From positions 1,302,001 through 1,366,000 of the forward strand of contig NZ_AP023420.1 of the NCBI RefSeq assembly GCF_018408705.1: 64,000 nt of DNA. Direction: 5' to 3'. This document shows positions 33,843 through 44,942 of this stretch, piece after piece. The number at the start of each line of letters is the position of its first letter. The first letter of the stretch is position 1. The DNA is from Pusillibacter faecalis (GTDB lineage Bacteria; Bacillota; Clostridia; Oscillospirales; Oscillospiraceae). The notes below the pieces were generated by a model. That model was not told the origin of the DNA. It did no database searches and worked only from the letters and a program-made list of their open reading frames with translations. The position numbers were made by a program, and so were the translations under genes.

Positions 33843-34537
33843 TCAGCATCTTCCAAGTTCGGACGAAGCGATTTTTCGGAATCTGGCACGAGCCATCAGC
33901 CCTTCGTCATGGCAAAAAACACCTCACATCGTAAGATGTGAGGTGTTTTTGCTGTGCCAACATATCACAGCTTAAACCACCGCCTCGCCCTCCGCCAAGC
34001 GTTTCAACGCTCCCGCTCCTTCTAAACTAGGAGGGCCTTTTTACCAACCCTGGAAGCTGCTGGAGTCGCGGAAATGGCGGCTTTACCCCGGTCCAGCATA
34101 AGGGACGCAGACCAAACTAGAGCCCAGATTCTCCCCCACGTTACTTTGGTTCGCATGGATTTGAACTGCGCCTGGCTGCTGGCGGGCCGGCGCTTGCGCC
34201 CCAGGCTGGAAGCCGTGGCATGGCGCAGCTTCAGCGCGTCTTTTGTTTCCTTGACGCCCCTGCTCAATATGGCCGAACGATGAGAGGCGTCCCGCTTTGA
34301 GGTGGAGAGCATCCCTGACAGCTATGGAATTCGGCTTGGACACCTCTGTGGAATATCAAGTGATGAGACGCCTGCACGGCGGTCGGGAGCAGCTGGATAT
34401 TTCCGCAGACAAACCCTGGTGTCGTGAGATTGCCATTGGTCCTGATACTCCCTGCTGCGGCCGCCCCCGAGAAGAGACAGATATTCCCGAAAGCAAGGAC
34501 CGGACCCCATCCAGACAGATGAGGTCCGGTCCTTGCC
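33843..34537. other. Gene-free region with ppdK terminator and FUSC-side terminator
   Basis: AAAAACACCTCACATC (33915-33930) / GATGTGAGGTGTTTTT (33935-33950) is a strong bidirectional terminator for ppdK. AAGGACCGGACC (34495-34506) / GGTCCGGTCCTT (34523-34534) lies just after the FUSC stop on the minus strand. Between them (~540 bp) no gene, RNA or repeat could be supported; composition is like coding DNA, so it may be a decayed gene. Confidence 0.55.
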
Positions 34538-35143
34538 TTAGCTTTTTTGATTGACAACGAGGGCGCCTGCGTCCTCACTCAGTTCTTCTGAACCGGCTGC
34601 CTTTTGACGAAGATTTCTGCAAAACCGCTCTGCGGCTCCAAAGGTAAATCCTCCTGGAAAAAGGCTGTTTACCATCAAAGCCGCCAGCACACCGATGCCC
34701 GTGTCAAACATGCGGCTGAGGGCATAGGTGATATAGCTGTCTGCCGGTGTATTGAAGAGGATGATGCACAGGACCACGCCGCCGGGCTGTACACCGCCCA
34801 CCCAAAAGATTTGGCACAGCACAATCAGAATGACAGTGCCAAGAAAGATCAGCGGCACTAACAGCAGGGAGTGCCGTCCATCCGGGTAAAAAATCAAATA
34901 AATCCGAAACAGCGCAATTCCCAGCAATCCGCCGATAACCGTGCCGAAAAGCCGGTTTCCACCATTCAGCTTAGAATCAGAGAGGTCACTCCCCATTCCA
35001 AAAATCGCGCCGATGCAGGCGAAGGCCGGACTGCGGCCCCAGGCATAGTACACCACGGCACACAGTGCAGCTGCAATCGCCGTCTTGATATTGCGCATCC
35101 CCACCTTGGGAACACAGCGGGCAAGGGCTTTTTTGATGTCCAT
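34538..35143 (-). CDS. FUSC-family (aromatic acid exporter type) membrane protein
   Basis: 201 residues. KVGMRNIKTAIAAALCAVVYYAWGRSPAFACIGAIFGMGSDLSDSKLNGGNRLFGTVIGGLLG is the FUSC/ArAE N-terminal region with paired helices; about six helices in all. It lacks the large cytoplasmic domain of full exporters, as in short Firmicute ArAE_1 proteins. Ribosome-binding site CCGGAG. Promoter TTTCCA-17-TAAAAT on the minus strand (35176-35204), so it is independent of carB upstream. Confidence 0.82.
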   Translation of the reverse strand: MDIKKALARCVPKVGMRNIKTAIAAALCAVVYYAWGRSPAFACIGAIFGMGSDLSDSKLNGGNRLFGTVIGGLLGIALFRIYLIFYPDGRHSLLLVPLIFLGTVILIVLCQIFWVGGVQPGGVVLCIILFNTPADSYITYALSRMFDTGIGVLAALMVNSLFPGGFTFGAAERFCRNLRQKAAGSEELSEDAGALVVNQKS

Positions 35144-35175
35144 AACGAGCTCCGGGTTGTTTGGATTTCGTTAAG

Positions 35176-35204
35176 ATTTTACCACAAATTTTCTGCGGTG
35201 GAAA
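35176..35204 (-). promoter_or_regulatory. Promoter of the FUSC gene
   Basis: On the minus strand TTTCCA (35199-35204) and TAAAAT (35176-35181), 17 bp apart, lie between the carB stop and the FUSC start. Confidence 0.6.
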
Positions 35205-35233
35205 GCCCTTTTTGATAAATTTCTGTCAAGTTC

Positions 35234-38200
35234 TCAATATTCCGCCTCACCGGTGTAGACCAGCTTGGCGTCTCCGGTCAGAGTGACCGTCTCATCCGTG
35301 TAATGGACCACCAGATCGCCGCCCTTGACCCGGACGGTGACATCACTTCCCTTGGAGCAAAATCCATTGGCCACTGCCGCTACCACTGCTGCGCAGGCGC
35401 CGGTACCGCAGGCCAGTGTCTCGCCGCTGCCCCGCTCCCACACCCGCATCTTGATGGTATTGGGGTTCACCACCCGGATGAACTCTGTGTTGGTTCTCTC
35501 CGGGAAGTAAGGCGCATGCTCGAAGCGGGGTCCGATGAACTCCACGTCCACTGCATCCACCCGGGGACAGAACACCACGCAGTGGGGGTTGCCCATGTCC
35601 ACGCAGGTAATGCTGTAGGGCCGGCCGGCGATCCGGACCGGATAGTTCACCACGGTCTTCTCCGGAATGGAGAAACGCAGGGCCTCCGTGTCCAGCGTGG
35701 CCCGTCCCATGTCCACACAGGCGGATGTCACCTTGCCGTCGGAGGTATAGAGGGACACGGTCTTGATGCCGCTGCCGGTCTCAATGGCCAGCTCTTCTTT
35801 GCGGACAATGCCGAAGTCATAGAGGTACTTGCCCATGCACCGCAGGGCGTTGCCGGCCATTTTGCCCTCACTGCCGTCGCTGTTGAACATCCGCATCTTT
35901 GCGTCGGCCACCTGGGAGCGCTCCATCAGGATAATGCCATCGGCACCCACGCCATAGTGCCGGTCACAGAAGGAGACGCACAACGACTCCGGACAGGTGA
36001 TGGAGCCGTCAAAGTTCTCCAGGAAGATATAGTCGTTGCCGCAGGTCTGCATCTTGGCAAACTTCAGCCTCTGCCGCTCCGTGCGCAGGTGGCAAATATC
36101 CACCAGCTCGGTGTTACGCTGGTTATAGCGGCTGGCCAGGATATCCGCCAGGGCGCCAGCTGTGTCCAGAGAGGTCAGACAGGGGATTCCCAGCTGGACG
36201 CAGCGGTGGTTCAGATGGATGAAATCCCGGATGTAGCCCGGTTCCGTGGAGCCAGTGAGGATCACATAGTCGATCTCTCCGCCCTCCAACATCTCGAACA
36301 CTTTATTATCCCGGCCCAGCTTGCCAACCACCTCCACGTCGGTGCCCAGCTGGGCAATCTCGTGGGCGGTGCCTTCCGTTGCGTAGAGCTTGTAGCCCAT
36401 CTCGTCCAGCTTCCGGGCGATATTCACGATCTCCGGCTGATCCCGGTGGTTCACGGAGATCAGCACGCCGCCGCGGCTCTCCTTCTCCACCTTGTAGCCG
36501 GCGGAGACCAGGCCCTTGAACAGGGCCTCCTGCATGTTCTTGCCCAGGCCCAGCACCTCGCCGGTGGACTTCATCTCTGGGGAGAGGGCCGCATTGGCGT
36601 CGGTGATTTTTTCAAAGGAGAACACCGGCACCTTCACCGCCACATACGGCGGCTTCTGATAGAGCCCGGTTCCGTAGCCCAGGGCAGCCAGAGGCTGTCC
36701 CACCATGACCCGAGTGGCCAGGTCCACCATGGGTACGCCTGTCACCTTGGAGATGTAGGGCACGGTCCGGCTGGCCCGGGGGTTGACCTCGATGACGTAC
36801 AGCTCGCCCTGGTAGATCAGGTACTGAATGTTGATGAGGCCCCGGGTCTTTAGGCTGAGGGCCAGCTTTTCCGAGCAGTCGATGATGGTCTTGAGCATCT
36901 TGTCGCCAATGGAAAAGGGCGGATAGACCGCGATGGAGTCGCCGGAGTGGACGCCAGTACGCTCAATGTGCTGCATAACGCCAGGAATCAGCACGTCCTT
37001 GCCGTCGGAGATCACATCCACCTCCAGCTCCTTGCCCATCAGGTACTGATCCACCAGCACCGGGTTTTCAATCTTGCCGGAGAGGATGACCTCCATATAG
37101 GTGCGCACGTCCTCGTCGTTGTGGGCGATGACCATGTTCTGGCCGCCGATGACATAGCTGGGCCGGAGAAGCACCGGATAGCCCAGCTCCCGGGCGGTAG
37201 AGAGAGCCTCCTCCATGCCGGTGACGCCGCGACCCTGGGGCCGCTTGATGTGGAAGCGCTCCAACAGCTCGTCAAACCGCTCCCGGTCCTCCGCCATGTC
37301 AATGGACTCCGCGGAGGTGCCCAGAATGGGAATTCCCTGGCTGTCCAGGAACTTGGTGAGCTTGATGGCCGTTTGGCCGCCGAAGGCCACCACCACGCCC
37401 ACAGGCTTCTCCACGGCGATGATGTGCATGACGTCCTCCGGGAAAAGAGGCTCGAAATACAGCCGGTCGGCAGTATCATAGTCCGTGGACACCGTCTCAG
37501 GGTTGTTGTTCACAATGACCACGTCATAGCCCAGCTCCTTCAGCGTCCACACGCAGTGGACGGAGGAGTAGTCGAACTCAATGCCCTGGCCGATCCGGAT
37601 GGGGCCGGAGCCCAGCACCATGATGACGGGCCTGCCGGATCTTGGAAAGGCCCGGGACTCACAGAAGCGGTCGAAGCTGGAGTAGAAGTAGGGGGTCTCC
37701 GCGTCGAACTCCGCGCCGCAGGTGTCTACCATCTTATAGACGGCGGTTTTGGCAGGCACGGGCAGGTCCGCCGCGCCGGAGAGTCGGCGCAGCGTGTCGT
37801 CTGGATAGCCCAGGCGCTTGCCGGTTTCATAGTGCTCCGCCGTCAGGCCGTCTCTCCCCAGGGCCAGTTCAAATTCCGCCATGTTTTTAAGCTTGTGGAG
37901 GAACCAGCGGTCGATGCGGGTGATGCCGAAAATCTCATCCACACTGACCCCGGACTTAAGCGCTTCAAACACTGTGAAGAGCCGGTGGTCGTCCACCCGG
38001 CGCAGGCGCTCCCAGATGGGGGCGGTGTCCTCAGGGTCCTGCTTGCGGTTGAGGCTGTCCTGTCCGATCTCCGCACCCCGGACGGCCTTCATCAGCGCCA
38101 TCTCAAAGCTGGGGGCGATGGACATGACCTCGCCGGTGGCTTTCATCTGGGTGCCCAGGGTCCGGCTGGCGTCGGCAAACTTGTCAAAGGGCCACTTGGG

Positions 38201-39271
38201 CATCTTCACCACGATATAGTCCAGCGTCGGCTCGAAGCAGGCGCAGGTCTTGCCAGTGATGTCGTTTTTGATCTCGTCCAGGCGGTAGCCCAGGGCGATC
38301 TTGGTGGTGATCTTGGCGATGGGATACCCCGTAGCCTTAGAGGCCAGGGCGGAGGACCGGCTCACCCGGGGGTTCACCTCAATCACCGCGTATTCAAAGC
38401 TGTCGGGGTTCAGGGCCAGCTGCACGTTGCACCCGCCCACAATCCCCAGGTGGGTGATGATATCCAGAGACGCCTTGCGGAGCATCTGGAATTCCTTGTC
38501 CGCCAGGGTCTGGGTGGGAGCCACCACGATGGAATCGCCGGTGTGGACGCCCACGGGGTCCAAATTCTCCATGGAGCAGACGGCGATCACGTTGCCTGCG
38601 CCGTCCCGCATGGTCTCAAACTCGATCTCCTTCCAGCCGAAGATGGCCTTTTCAATGAGTACCTGGGTAATGGGCGAGGCGTCCAGGCCGGTGCCGGCAA
38701 TGATGCGCAGCTCATCCGGGTTATTGGCCGCGCCGCCGCCGGCGCCGCCCAGGGTGAAAGCAGGCCGGACAATGACCGGGTAACCGATTTTCTCCGCCAC
38801 CGCCAGGGCTTCCTCCACCGTTTCCGCAATATCCGAGGCGATGACCGGCTGGCCGATCTCCGCCATGGCCTCCTTAAAGAGCTCCCGGTCCTCCGCCCGG
38901 GAGATGGCCCTGGCGTCGGTTCCCAGCAGGCGGACGCCCTGCTGGGCCAAAAAGCCCTCCTTGTCCAGCTGCATGGCCAGCGTCAGGCCGGTCTGGCCCC
39001 CCAGGCCCGCCAGGATGGAGTCCGGACGCTCCTTGAGGATGATCCGCTTGATGGTCTCCGCCGTCAGGGGCTCTAAGTAAATCTCGTCCGCCATGGCTTG
39101 GTCGGTCATGATGGTGGCAGGGTTGGAATTGCAGAGCACTACGTTCACACCGGCTTCTTTCAGAATCCGGCAGGCCTGGGCGCCGGCGTAGTCGAATTCG
39201 GCGGCCTGCCCGATCACAATGGGACCGGAGCCAATCACCAAAACTTTTTGAATACTGGTATCCAGCGGCAT
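35234..39271 (-). CDS. carB: Carbamoyl-phosphate synthase large subunit fused to a DapF-like epimerase
   Basis: One open frame of 1,345 codons. Residues 1-~1068 are complete CarB: two ATP-grasp halves opening with GSGPIVIGQAAEFDYAGAQA and GSGPIRIGQGIEFDYSS, and a C-terminal MGS-type allosteric domain (RGGVLISVNHRDQ to TAGALADILASRYNQ). Residues ~1069-1345 (LKFAKMQTCGNDYIFLENF onward) match diaminopimelate epimerase over its normal ~277 residues. No stop or linker separates them; ACGGAGCGGCAGAGG lies before residue 1069 and could be a relic ribosome-binding site. The second catalytic Cys is present (LACGTGACA, Cys1288), but the first reads KMAGNALRC, Ala1139 in place of Cys. CarB call firm. 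Whether the epimerase part is active is open. TAATG coupling to carA. Confidence 0.93.
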   Translation of the reverse strand: MPLDTSIQKVLVIGSGPIVIGQAAEFDYAGAQACRILKEAGVNVVLCNSNPATIMTDQAMADEIYLEPLTAETIKRIILKERPDSILAGLGGQTGLTLAMQLDKEGFLAQQGVRLLGTDARAISRAEDRELFKEAMAEIGQPVIASDIAETVEEALAVAEKIGYPVIVRPAFTLGGAGGGAANNPDELRIIAGTGLDASPITQVLIEKAIFGWKEIEFETMRDGAGNVIAVCSMENLDPVGVHTGDSIVVAPTQTLADKEFQMLRKASLDIITHLGIVGGCNVQLALNPDSFEYAVIEVNPRVSRSSALASKATGYPIAKITTKIALGYRLDEIKNDITGKTCACFEPTLDYIVVKMPKWPFDKFADASRTLGTQMKATGEVMSIAPSFEMALMKAVRGAEIGQDSLNRKQDPEDTAPIWERLRRVDDHRLFTVFEALKSGVSVDEIFGITRIDRWFLHKLKNMAEFELALGRDGLTAEHYETGKRLGYPDDTLRRLSGAADLPVPAKTAVYKMVDTCGAEFDAETPYFYSSFDRFCESRAFPRSGRPVIMVLGSGPIRIGQGIEFDYSSVHCVWTLKELGYDVVIVNNNPETVSTDYDTADRLYFEPLFPEDVMHIIAVEKPVGVVVAFGGQTAIKLTKFLDSQGIPILGTSAESIDMAEDRERFDELLERFHIKRPQGRGVTGMEEALSTARELGYPVLLRPSYVIGGQNMVIAHNDEDVRTYMEVILSGKIENPVLVDQYLMGKELEVDVISDGKDVLIPGVMQHIERTGVHSGDSIAVYPPFSIGDKMLKTIIDCSEKLALSLKTRGLINIQYLIYQGELYVIEVNPRASRTVPYISKVTGVPMVDLATRVMVGQPLAALGYGTGLYQKPPYVAVKVPVFSFEKITDANAALSPEMKSTGEVLGLGKNMQEALFKGLVSAGYKVEKESRGGVLISVNHRDQPEIVNIARKLDEMGYKLYATEGTAHEIAQLGTDVEVVGKLGRDNKVFEMLEGGEIDYVILTGSTEPGYIRDFIHLNHRCVQLGIPCLTSLDTAGALADILASRYNQRNTELVDICHLRTERQRLKFAKMQTCGNDYIFLENFDGSITCPESLCVSFCDRHYGVGADGIILMERSQVADAKMRMFNSDGSEGKMAGNALRCMGKYLYDFGIVRKEELAIETGSGIKTVSLYTSDGKVTSACVDMGRATLDTEALRFSIPEKTVVNYPVRIAGRPYSITCVDMGNPHCVVFCPRVDAVDVEFIGPRFEHAPYFPERTNTEFIRVVNPNTIKMRVWERGSGETLACGTGACAAVVAAVANGFCSKGSDVTVRVKGGDLVVHYTDETVTLTGDAKLVYTGEAEY

Positions 39272-40335
39272 TACGCGCGGCCTCCTTTCATCAGGTCCAC
39301 AAAGCGGTCAAAGAGGAAGGACGTGTCCTTTGGTCCGGTGCAGGCCTCCGGATGGAACTGAACGGTAAAGGCCCGCAGGTCCGGATAATCAATGCCCTCG
39401 CAGGTGCCGTCGTTGGCGTTGGCAAAGCGGACACGGCCCAGCTTGACGGTGTCGGAATCCACAGCGTAGCCGTGATTCTGGCTGGTGATGTAAGTCCGGG
39501 TGCCGTCCAGGTCCCGGACCGGCTGGTTCACCCCCCGGTGGCCATACTTGAGCTTGTAGGTGCTGCCGCCCGCAGCCAGGGCCGTGAGTTGATGCCCCAG
39601 GCAGATACCGAACATAGGCACCCTGCCCAGGAGCTTTTGAATCTGCTCAATTTGGAAGACATCCTCCGCCGGGTCCCCAGGGCCATTGGAGAGCATGACC
39701 CCGTCGGGGCTTGCTGCCAAAATCTCCTCCGCCGGCGTTGTCGCCGGCAGGACCGTAACGGTGCAGCCCCGGTTTTGAAGCTCCCGGACAATGTTGCGCT
39801 TGGCGCCATAGTCCAGTAAAGAGACCCGGAACCGCTCCTCCCCCGACGCCGGGTGTATGGAGGACTCCCGGCAGGTGACGGCCTCCACCACGCCGGTGAC
39901 AGCGTAGGTCTTCACCGGCGTGAGGTCCGCAGGAATCCCGCTGCAAATCGCGGCGTTCATCACGCCATGTTCCCGGATGATTCTTGTGAGTTCCCGGGTG
40001 TCCACGCCGCACAGCCCCGGCACATTCTGCTCCTTCAGATAGGCGTCCAGGTCACAGTCACACCGGAAATTCGAGGGGGCATCGCAGTACTCCCGCACCA
40101 CATAGCCCTTGACGCAGCAGGCGCCCTCAAAATCCTCACGAATGATCCCATAGTTGCCGATCAGCGGATAGGTCTGCAGCACGATCTGCCCCGCATAGCT
40201 GGGGTCCGTCAACGTCTCAATATAACCGCACATGCCGGTGGTGAACACCAGCTCCCCCACCGTGTCTCCCCCGGCGCCAAAGCGAAGGCCCTCAAACACC
40301 TGGCCGTCCTGGAGCACCAAATAGCCCTTTTCCAT
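39271..40335 (-). CDS. carA: Carbamoyl-phosphate synthase small subunit (glutaminase)
   Basis: 354 residues. N-terminal CarA domain (GYLVLQDGQVFEGLRFG, TGMCGYIETLTDPSYAGQIV) and class I glutaminase with nucleophile Cys in FGICLGHQ and the His-Glu pair in VQFHPEA. It supplies ammonia to the CarB half of the fusion next door; stop and start overlap as TAATG. Promoter at 40385-40414. No PyrR-type leader was recognised. Confidence 0.95.
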   Translation of the reverse strand: MEKGYLVLQDGQVFEGLRFGAGGDTVGELVFTTGMCGYIETLTDPSYAGQIVLQTYPLIGNYGIIREDFEGACCVKGYVVREYCDAPSNFRCDCDLDAYLKEQNVPGLCGVDTRELTRIIREHGVMNAAICSGIPADLTPVKTYAVTGVVEAVTCRESSIHPASGEERFRVSLLDYGAKRNIVRELQNRGCTVTVLPATTPAEEILAASPDGVMLSNGPGDPAEDVFQIEQIQKLLGRVPMFGICLGHQLTALAAGGSTYKLKYGHRGVNQPVRDLDGTRTYITSQNHGYAVDSDTVKLGRVRFANANDGTCEGIDYPDLRAFTVQFHPEACTGPKDTSFLFDRFVDLMKGGRA

Positions 40336-40384
40336 AGCTGCCCTCCTGCTGCCTAAAATCTCTCTATTTTATATGTTCTTAGTC

Positions 40385-40414
40385 ATTATAGATGGTTTTT
40401 CCTCCAACAGTCAA
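40385..40414 (-). promoter_or_regulatory. Promoter of carA-carB
   Basis: On the minus strand TTGACT (40409-40414) and TATAAT (40385-40390), 18 bp apart, 50 bp before the carA start. Confidence 0.8.
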
Positions 40415-40516
40415 CGTTTCCAGACAAGTTCAGCAGTAGAGTTTCCGCAGATAGAACCGACCGTTTTTGTGCATTTTTGCAAAACGGCTTCTCTCCATCC
40501 TCTTCCGCCAGACAAC

Positions 40517-40550
40517 AGGGCGGCCGGAATCCGCAGACTCCGGCCGCCCT
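40517..40550 (-). terminator. Terminator between the small membrane protein gene and carA
   Basis: AGGGCGGCCGG (40517-40527) pairs with CCGGCCGCCCT (40540-40550). It lies 50 bp after the stop of the 40600-40956 gene. Confidence 0.65.
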
Positions 40551-40599
40551 GGCTTGTATGTTGGCCGCTTCCCGGAGACGCCCCATGCAGGCGGCGCCG

Positions 40600-40956
40600 T
40601 CAGTAGCCAATGAAATAGCTGACACCCAGCAGCAGATACATCGGGCCAAAGCAGTAGGCCATGAACATCTCCGAGTGTGGGACTTTTGTATGGAAGCAGT
40701 CAGTCAAAATCACGATCTCACAAACATAGGCCGCCGCGCCGAGAAAATATGCAACTCCCTTGCAGAGATAGGCCCAGGGAGCACGGAAAAGCGAAACCGC
40801 GAAGAGCACCACCGCCAGCGCGGCGGCCAGGTTGCGGATCAGCAAAATAACGTGCTCCAGCCGCTTGTGCCGGCTTTGTTGAATCGATTCCTCCTGAAAA
40901 AGTCCTTCGTAGAAATGGTGAATTGCTTGCTTTAGGTCTTCTGTCCTGTGGGGCAT
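40600..40956 (-). CDS. Small membrane protein, function unknown
   Basis: 118 residues with a helical, charged N-terminus (about 1-33) and three hydrophobic segments (VILLIRNLAAALAVVLFAVSL, LCKGVAYFLGAAAYVCEIVIL, FMAYCFGPMYLLLGVSYFIGY). No family recognised. AAAGGAGA precedes the ATG. It lies downstream of the lepA 3' repeat array and may be co-transcribed with lepA. Confidence 0.6.
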   Translation of the reverse strand: MPHRTEDLKQAIHHFYEGLFQEESIQQSRHKRLEHVILLIRNLAAALAVVLFAVSLFRAPWAYLCKGVAYFLGAAAYVCEIVILTDCFHTKVPHSEMFMAYCFGPMYLLLGVSYFIGY

Positions 40957-41665
40957 AGAGGTCTCCTTTTTTTCATAATTTCTGTGGCCTGCGGCGGTCT
41001 CACTCGTCCAGCTTCAAAACCGCCAGAAACGCCTCCGTTGGAATCTGAACCGTTCCCAGAGAGCGCATCTTCTTTTTGCCCCACCGCGCAGGGCGCGGCG
41101 GGGACCCCTGATTTCATTTTGGTCGGTCGGGCAAAGCCCGGCCTTCCCAAGGTTTTGCTTCGCAAAACGCTTGAACGCCGCTGGCGCGGCGGCTCGCTCC
41201 CGCTCGCAGACGGGCAAAAAATCACTCGTCCAGCTTCAAAACCGCCAGAAACGCCTCCGTTGGAATCTGAACCGTTCCCAGAGAGCGCATCTTCTTTTTG
41301 CCCCACCGCGCAGGGCGCGGCGGGGACCCCTGATTTCATTTTGGTCGGTCGGGCAAAGCCCGGCCTTCCCAAGGTTTTGCTTCGCAAAACGCTTGAACGC
41401 CGCTGGCGCGGCGGCTCGCTCCCGCTCGCAGACGGGCAAAAAATCACTCGTCCAGCTTCAAAACCGCCAGAAACGCCTCCGTTGGAATCTGAACCGTTCC
41501 CAGAGAGCGCATCTTCTTTTTGCCCCACCGCGCAGGGCGCGGCGGGGACCCCTGATTTCATTTTGGTCGGTCGGGCAAAGCCCGGCCTTCCCAAGGTTTT
41601 GCTTCGCAAAACGCTTGAACGCCGCTGGCGCGGCGGCTCGCTCCCGCTCGCAGACGGGCAAAAAA

Positions 41666-43471
<1,806 letters not shown>

Positions 43472-43882
43472 ATTTGTATAAACCTCCTTGGGCAAGTCCG
43501 CACCCCCGTGCGGTTGCGCGTCCAAGCGTTTTGGCGCAGCCATCCCCCTGCCGCAGGGCAAACCAGTTCGTCCGAGGATGGGAACTGAACTTCCCGCGGA
43601 CAATGCGAGCAAAGAGCGAAACCATTCGGATCTTCTCTTGCCAGATACAAGATTCCTCCAAGTCCACACCAAGCCCTGCCCGGCGCAAAATGCTTGAGCT
43701 TTCAATCCGGTCCCCGCCGCGCCTCGCGCGGTAGAGGCCGGAGACGCAGAGGATGGATACGGCTTTCGCCGGCAGGCCGCATCAAGCACGTCGAAGCGGC
43801 CGATGCTGAAGTGATTTTGAAGATTGCCCCGATACTCCTCGCGCTTCCCGCGCTCTCTTGATAGCGGAGGCCGCAGCCTGGG
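43472..43882. other. Gene-free region upstream of lepA
   Basis: About 410 bp with GC-rich imperfect hairpins (for example GCACCCCCGTGCGG near 43500). No gene, RNA or clear promoter could be supported. Confidence 0.4.
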
Positions 43883-44929
43883 TCAGCCTGGCTCCCAAAT
43901 GCTGTCGTAGTCATAGTTTATCACAAATTCCCGCAGACCGTCCAGCACTTCCCGGTAAGTTTCTCTGCTGAGGCGGTACTGTCCTGTGGGCATGGCCTGA
44001 GCCAGGCGGTAAGTCACCCGCCCCGCTATATGGATATGGTCCGCATAGTTGTCCAGATTCGTCATGATCTCCCTGTCCGCCATGAAGAATTGCAGCTCCG
44101 CGTTGTCATAGGCAAGGAGCGTTTGAACCGTGTCCTCCAGCATGGTGAACATGGCCTCCGTCTGCCCCAGCCTCTCCATTTTATCCCAAAACAGGATGCT
44201 GTAGGGAGAGAAGAAAAAGATGAAGTCCGTGTCCGGGTGAGCCTCCAGCCAGCCGGTGACTTCTTTGAGATTGGCGCGGCTGTTTTCCAGAAAGGTGTCC
44301 GCCGCCGCGGTCTCCCCCGTGGGCTCCGGCCGCTCATAGCCCGCCAGGGCCAGCTCCCGAGAGAAAAACACATTTCCATCCCACACAAAGGCATCCTGAA
44401 GGGGCTGGGTCTGCCCCCGGCCCTTTTTCAGCACTGTGTACACGGAGCGAAACGCCGCGTCCTTGTTCAGCAGGTACTGCCCGTCGTTCCATGGGTTCTT
44501 GTCATAGAGATACTCCGGCAGCTCCTCAGGCTCCTCCTCAGGACTACGGGCGAGCAGGTTGGGGTCCAGGCCGAAGATCACCCGCTTCACATCCTGGCAG
44601 TCATAGGCGTAGTCCAGCGCCGTCCCAAATTCCCGGAAGCCGCCGTTTGGAAAGGTGACTTTCACCGTGGAGGTCTCATAGAACACGTCAAACCAAAAGG
44701 GGCGGTAGTTGGCCGCCAGGGACGAGCCCATCAGAACTGTCTCATAGCTTTGGCTCCTGAGAAGCCCGGCTCCCTGGGCCCGCTGGTCAAACCAGACCTC
44801 CCCCTCCGGGTCCGGGGGATGGTAGTGGAAAAAGGGGTCCACCAGCCGCACAGTTCCGGCACACAGGGCCAGCAGCGCCGCAGCAGCGGCCAGCAGCCCT
44901 GCGCACCAGCGCTTTCCCGCTTGTTTCAC
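43883..44929 (-). CDS. Membrane-anchored SGNH/DltD-like partner of the MBOAT enzyme
   Basis: 348 residues, GTG start behind AGGGGGTGAG. One N-terminal membrane helix (about 8-28) then an extracytoplasmic domain. YETVLMGSSLAANYRP gives a Gly-Ser-Ser nucleophile region of SGNH type, and DHIHIAGRVTYRLAQ near the C-terminus gives the Asp-x-x-His pair. Such proteins accept acyl groups moved by an MBOAT protein and pass them to a wall or exopolysaccharide, as AlgJ/AlgX or DltD do. It lies 13 bp after the MBOAT gene. Substrate unknown. Confidence 0.75.
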   Translation of the reverse strand: MKQAGKRWCAGLLAAAAALLALCAGTVRLVDPFFHYHPPDPEGEVWFDQRAQGAGLLRSQSYETVLMGSSLAANYRPFWFDVFYETSTVKVTFPNGGFREFGTALDYAYDCQDVKRVIFGLDPNLLARSPEEEPEELPEYLYDKNPWNDGQYLLNKDAAFRSVYTVLKKGRGQTQPLQDAFVWDGNVFFSRELALAGYERPEPTGETAAADTFLENSRANLKEVTGWLEAHPDTDFIFFFSPYSILFWDKMERLGQTEAMFTMLEDTVQTLLAYDNAELQFFMADREIMTNLDNYADHIHIAGRVTYRLAQAMPTGQYRLSRETYREVLDGLREFVINYDYDSIWEPG

Positions 44930-44942
44930 GGCCGCTCACCCC

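Noticed and set aside
34130..34170. tRNA-like GGTTCG segment
   Set aside because: No acceptor, D or anticodon stems could be built around it.
36947..39076. 709-aa open frame opposite carB
   Set aside because: GC-rich third positions remove stops from the opposite strand. No domain and no good start, while carB on the other strand is full length and recognised.
35234..39271. Sequencing frameshift joining carB and dapF
   Set aside because: Both parts are in one frame and full length, so a simple indel would break one of them; kept as a possibility to verify by reads, not assumed.
40336..40599. PyrR attenuator before carA
   Set aside because: No PyrR-binding hairpin was found; only a plain promoter is visible.
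41014..41661. Three identical 67-aa minus-strand frames
   Set aside because: They are produced by the 222-bp tandem repeat and have no ribosome-binding site or known domain.
41000..41665. CRISPR array
   Set aside because: Units are contiguous 222-bp copies without unique spacers and contain lepA coding sequence; no cas genes are present.
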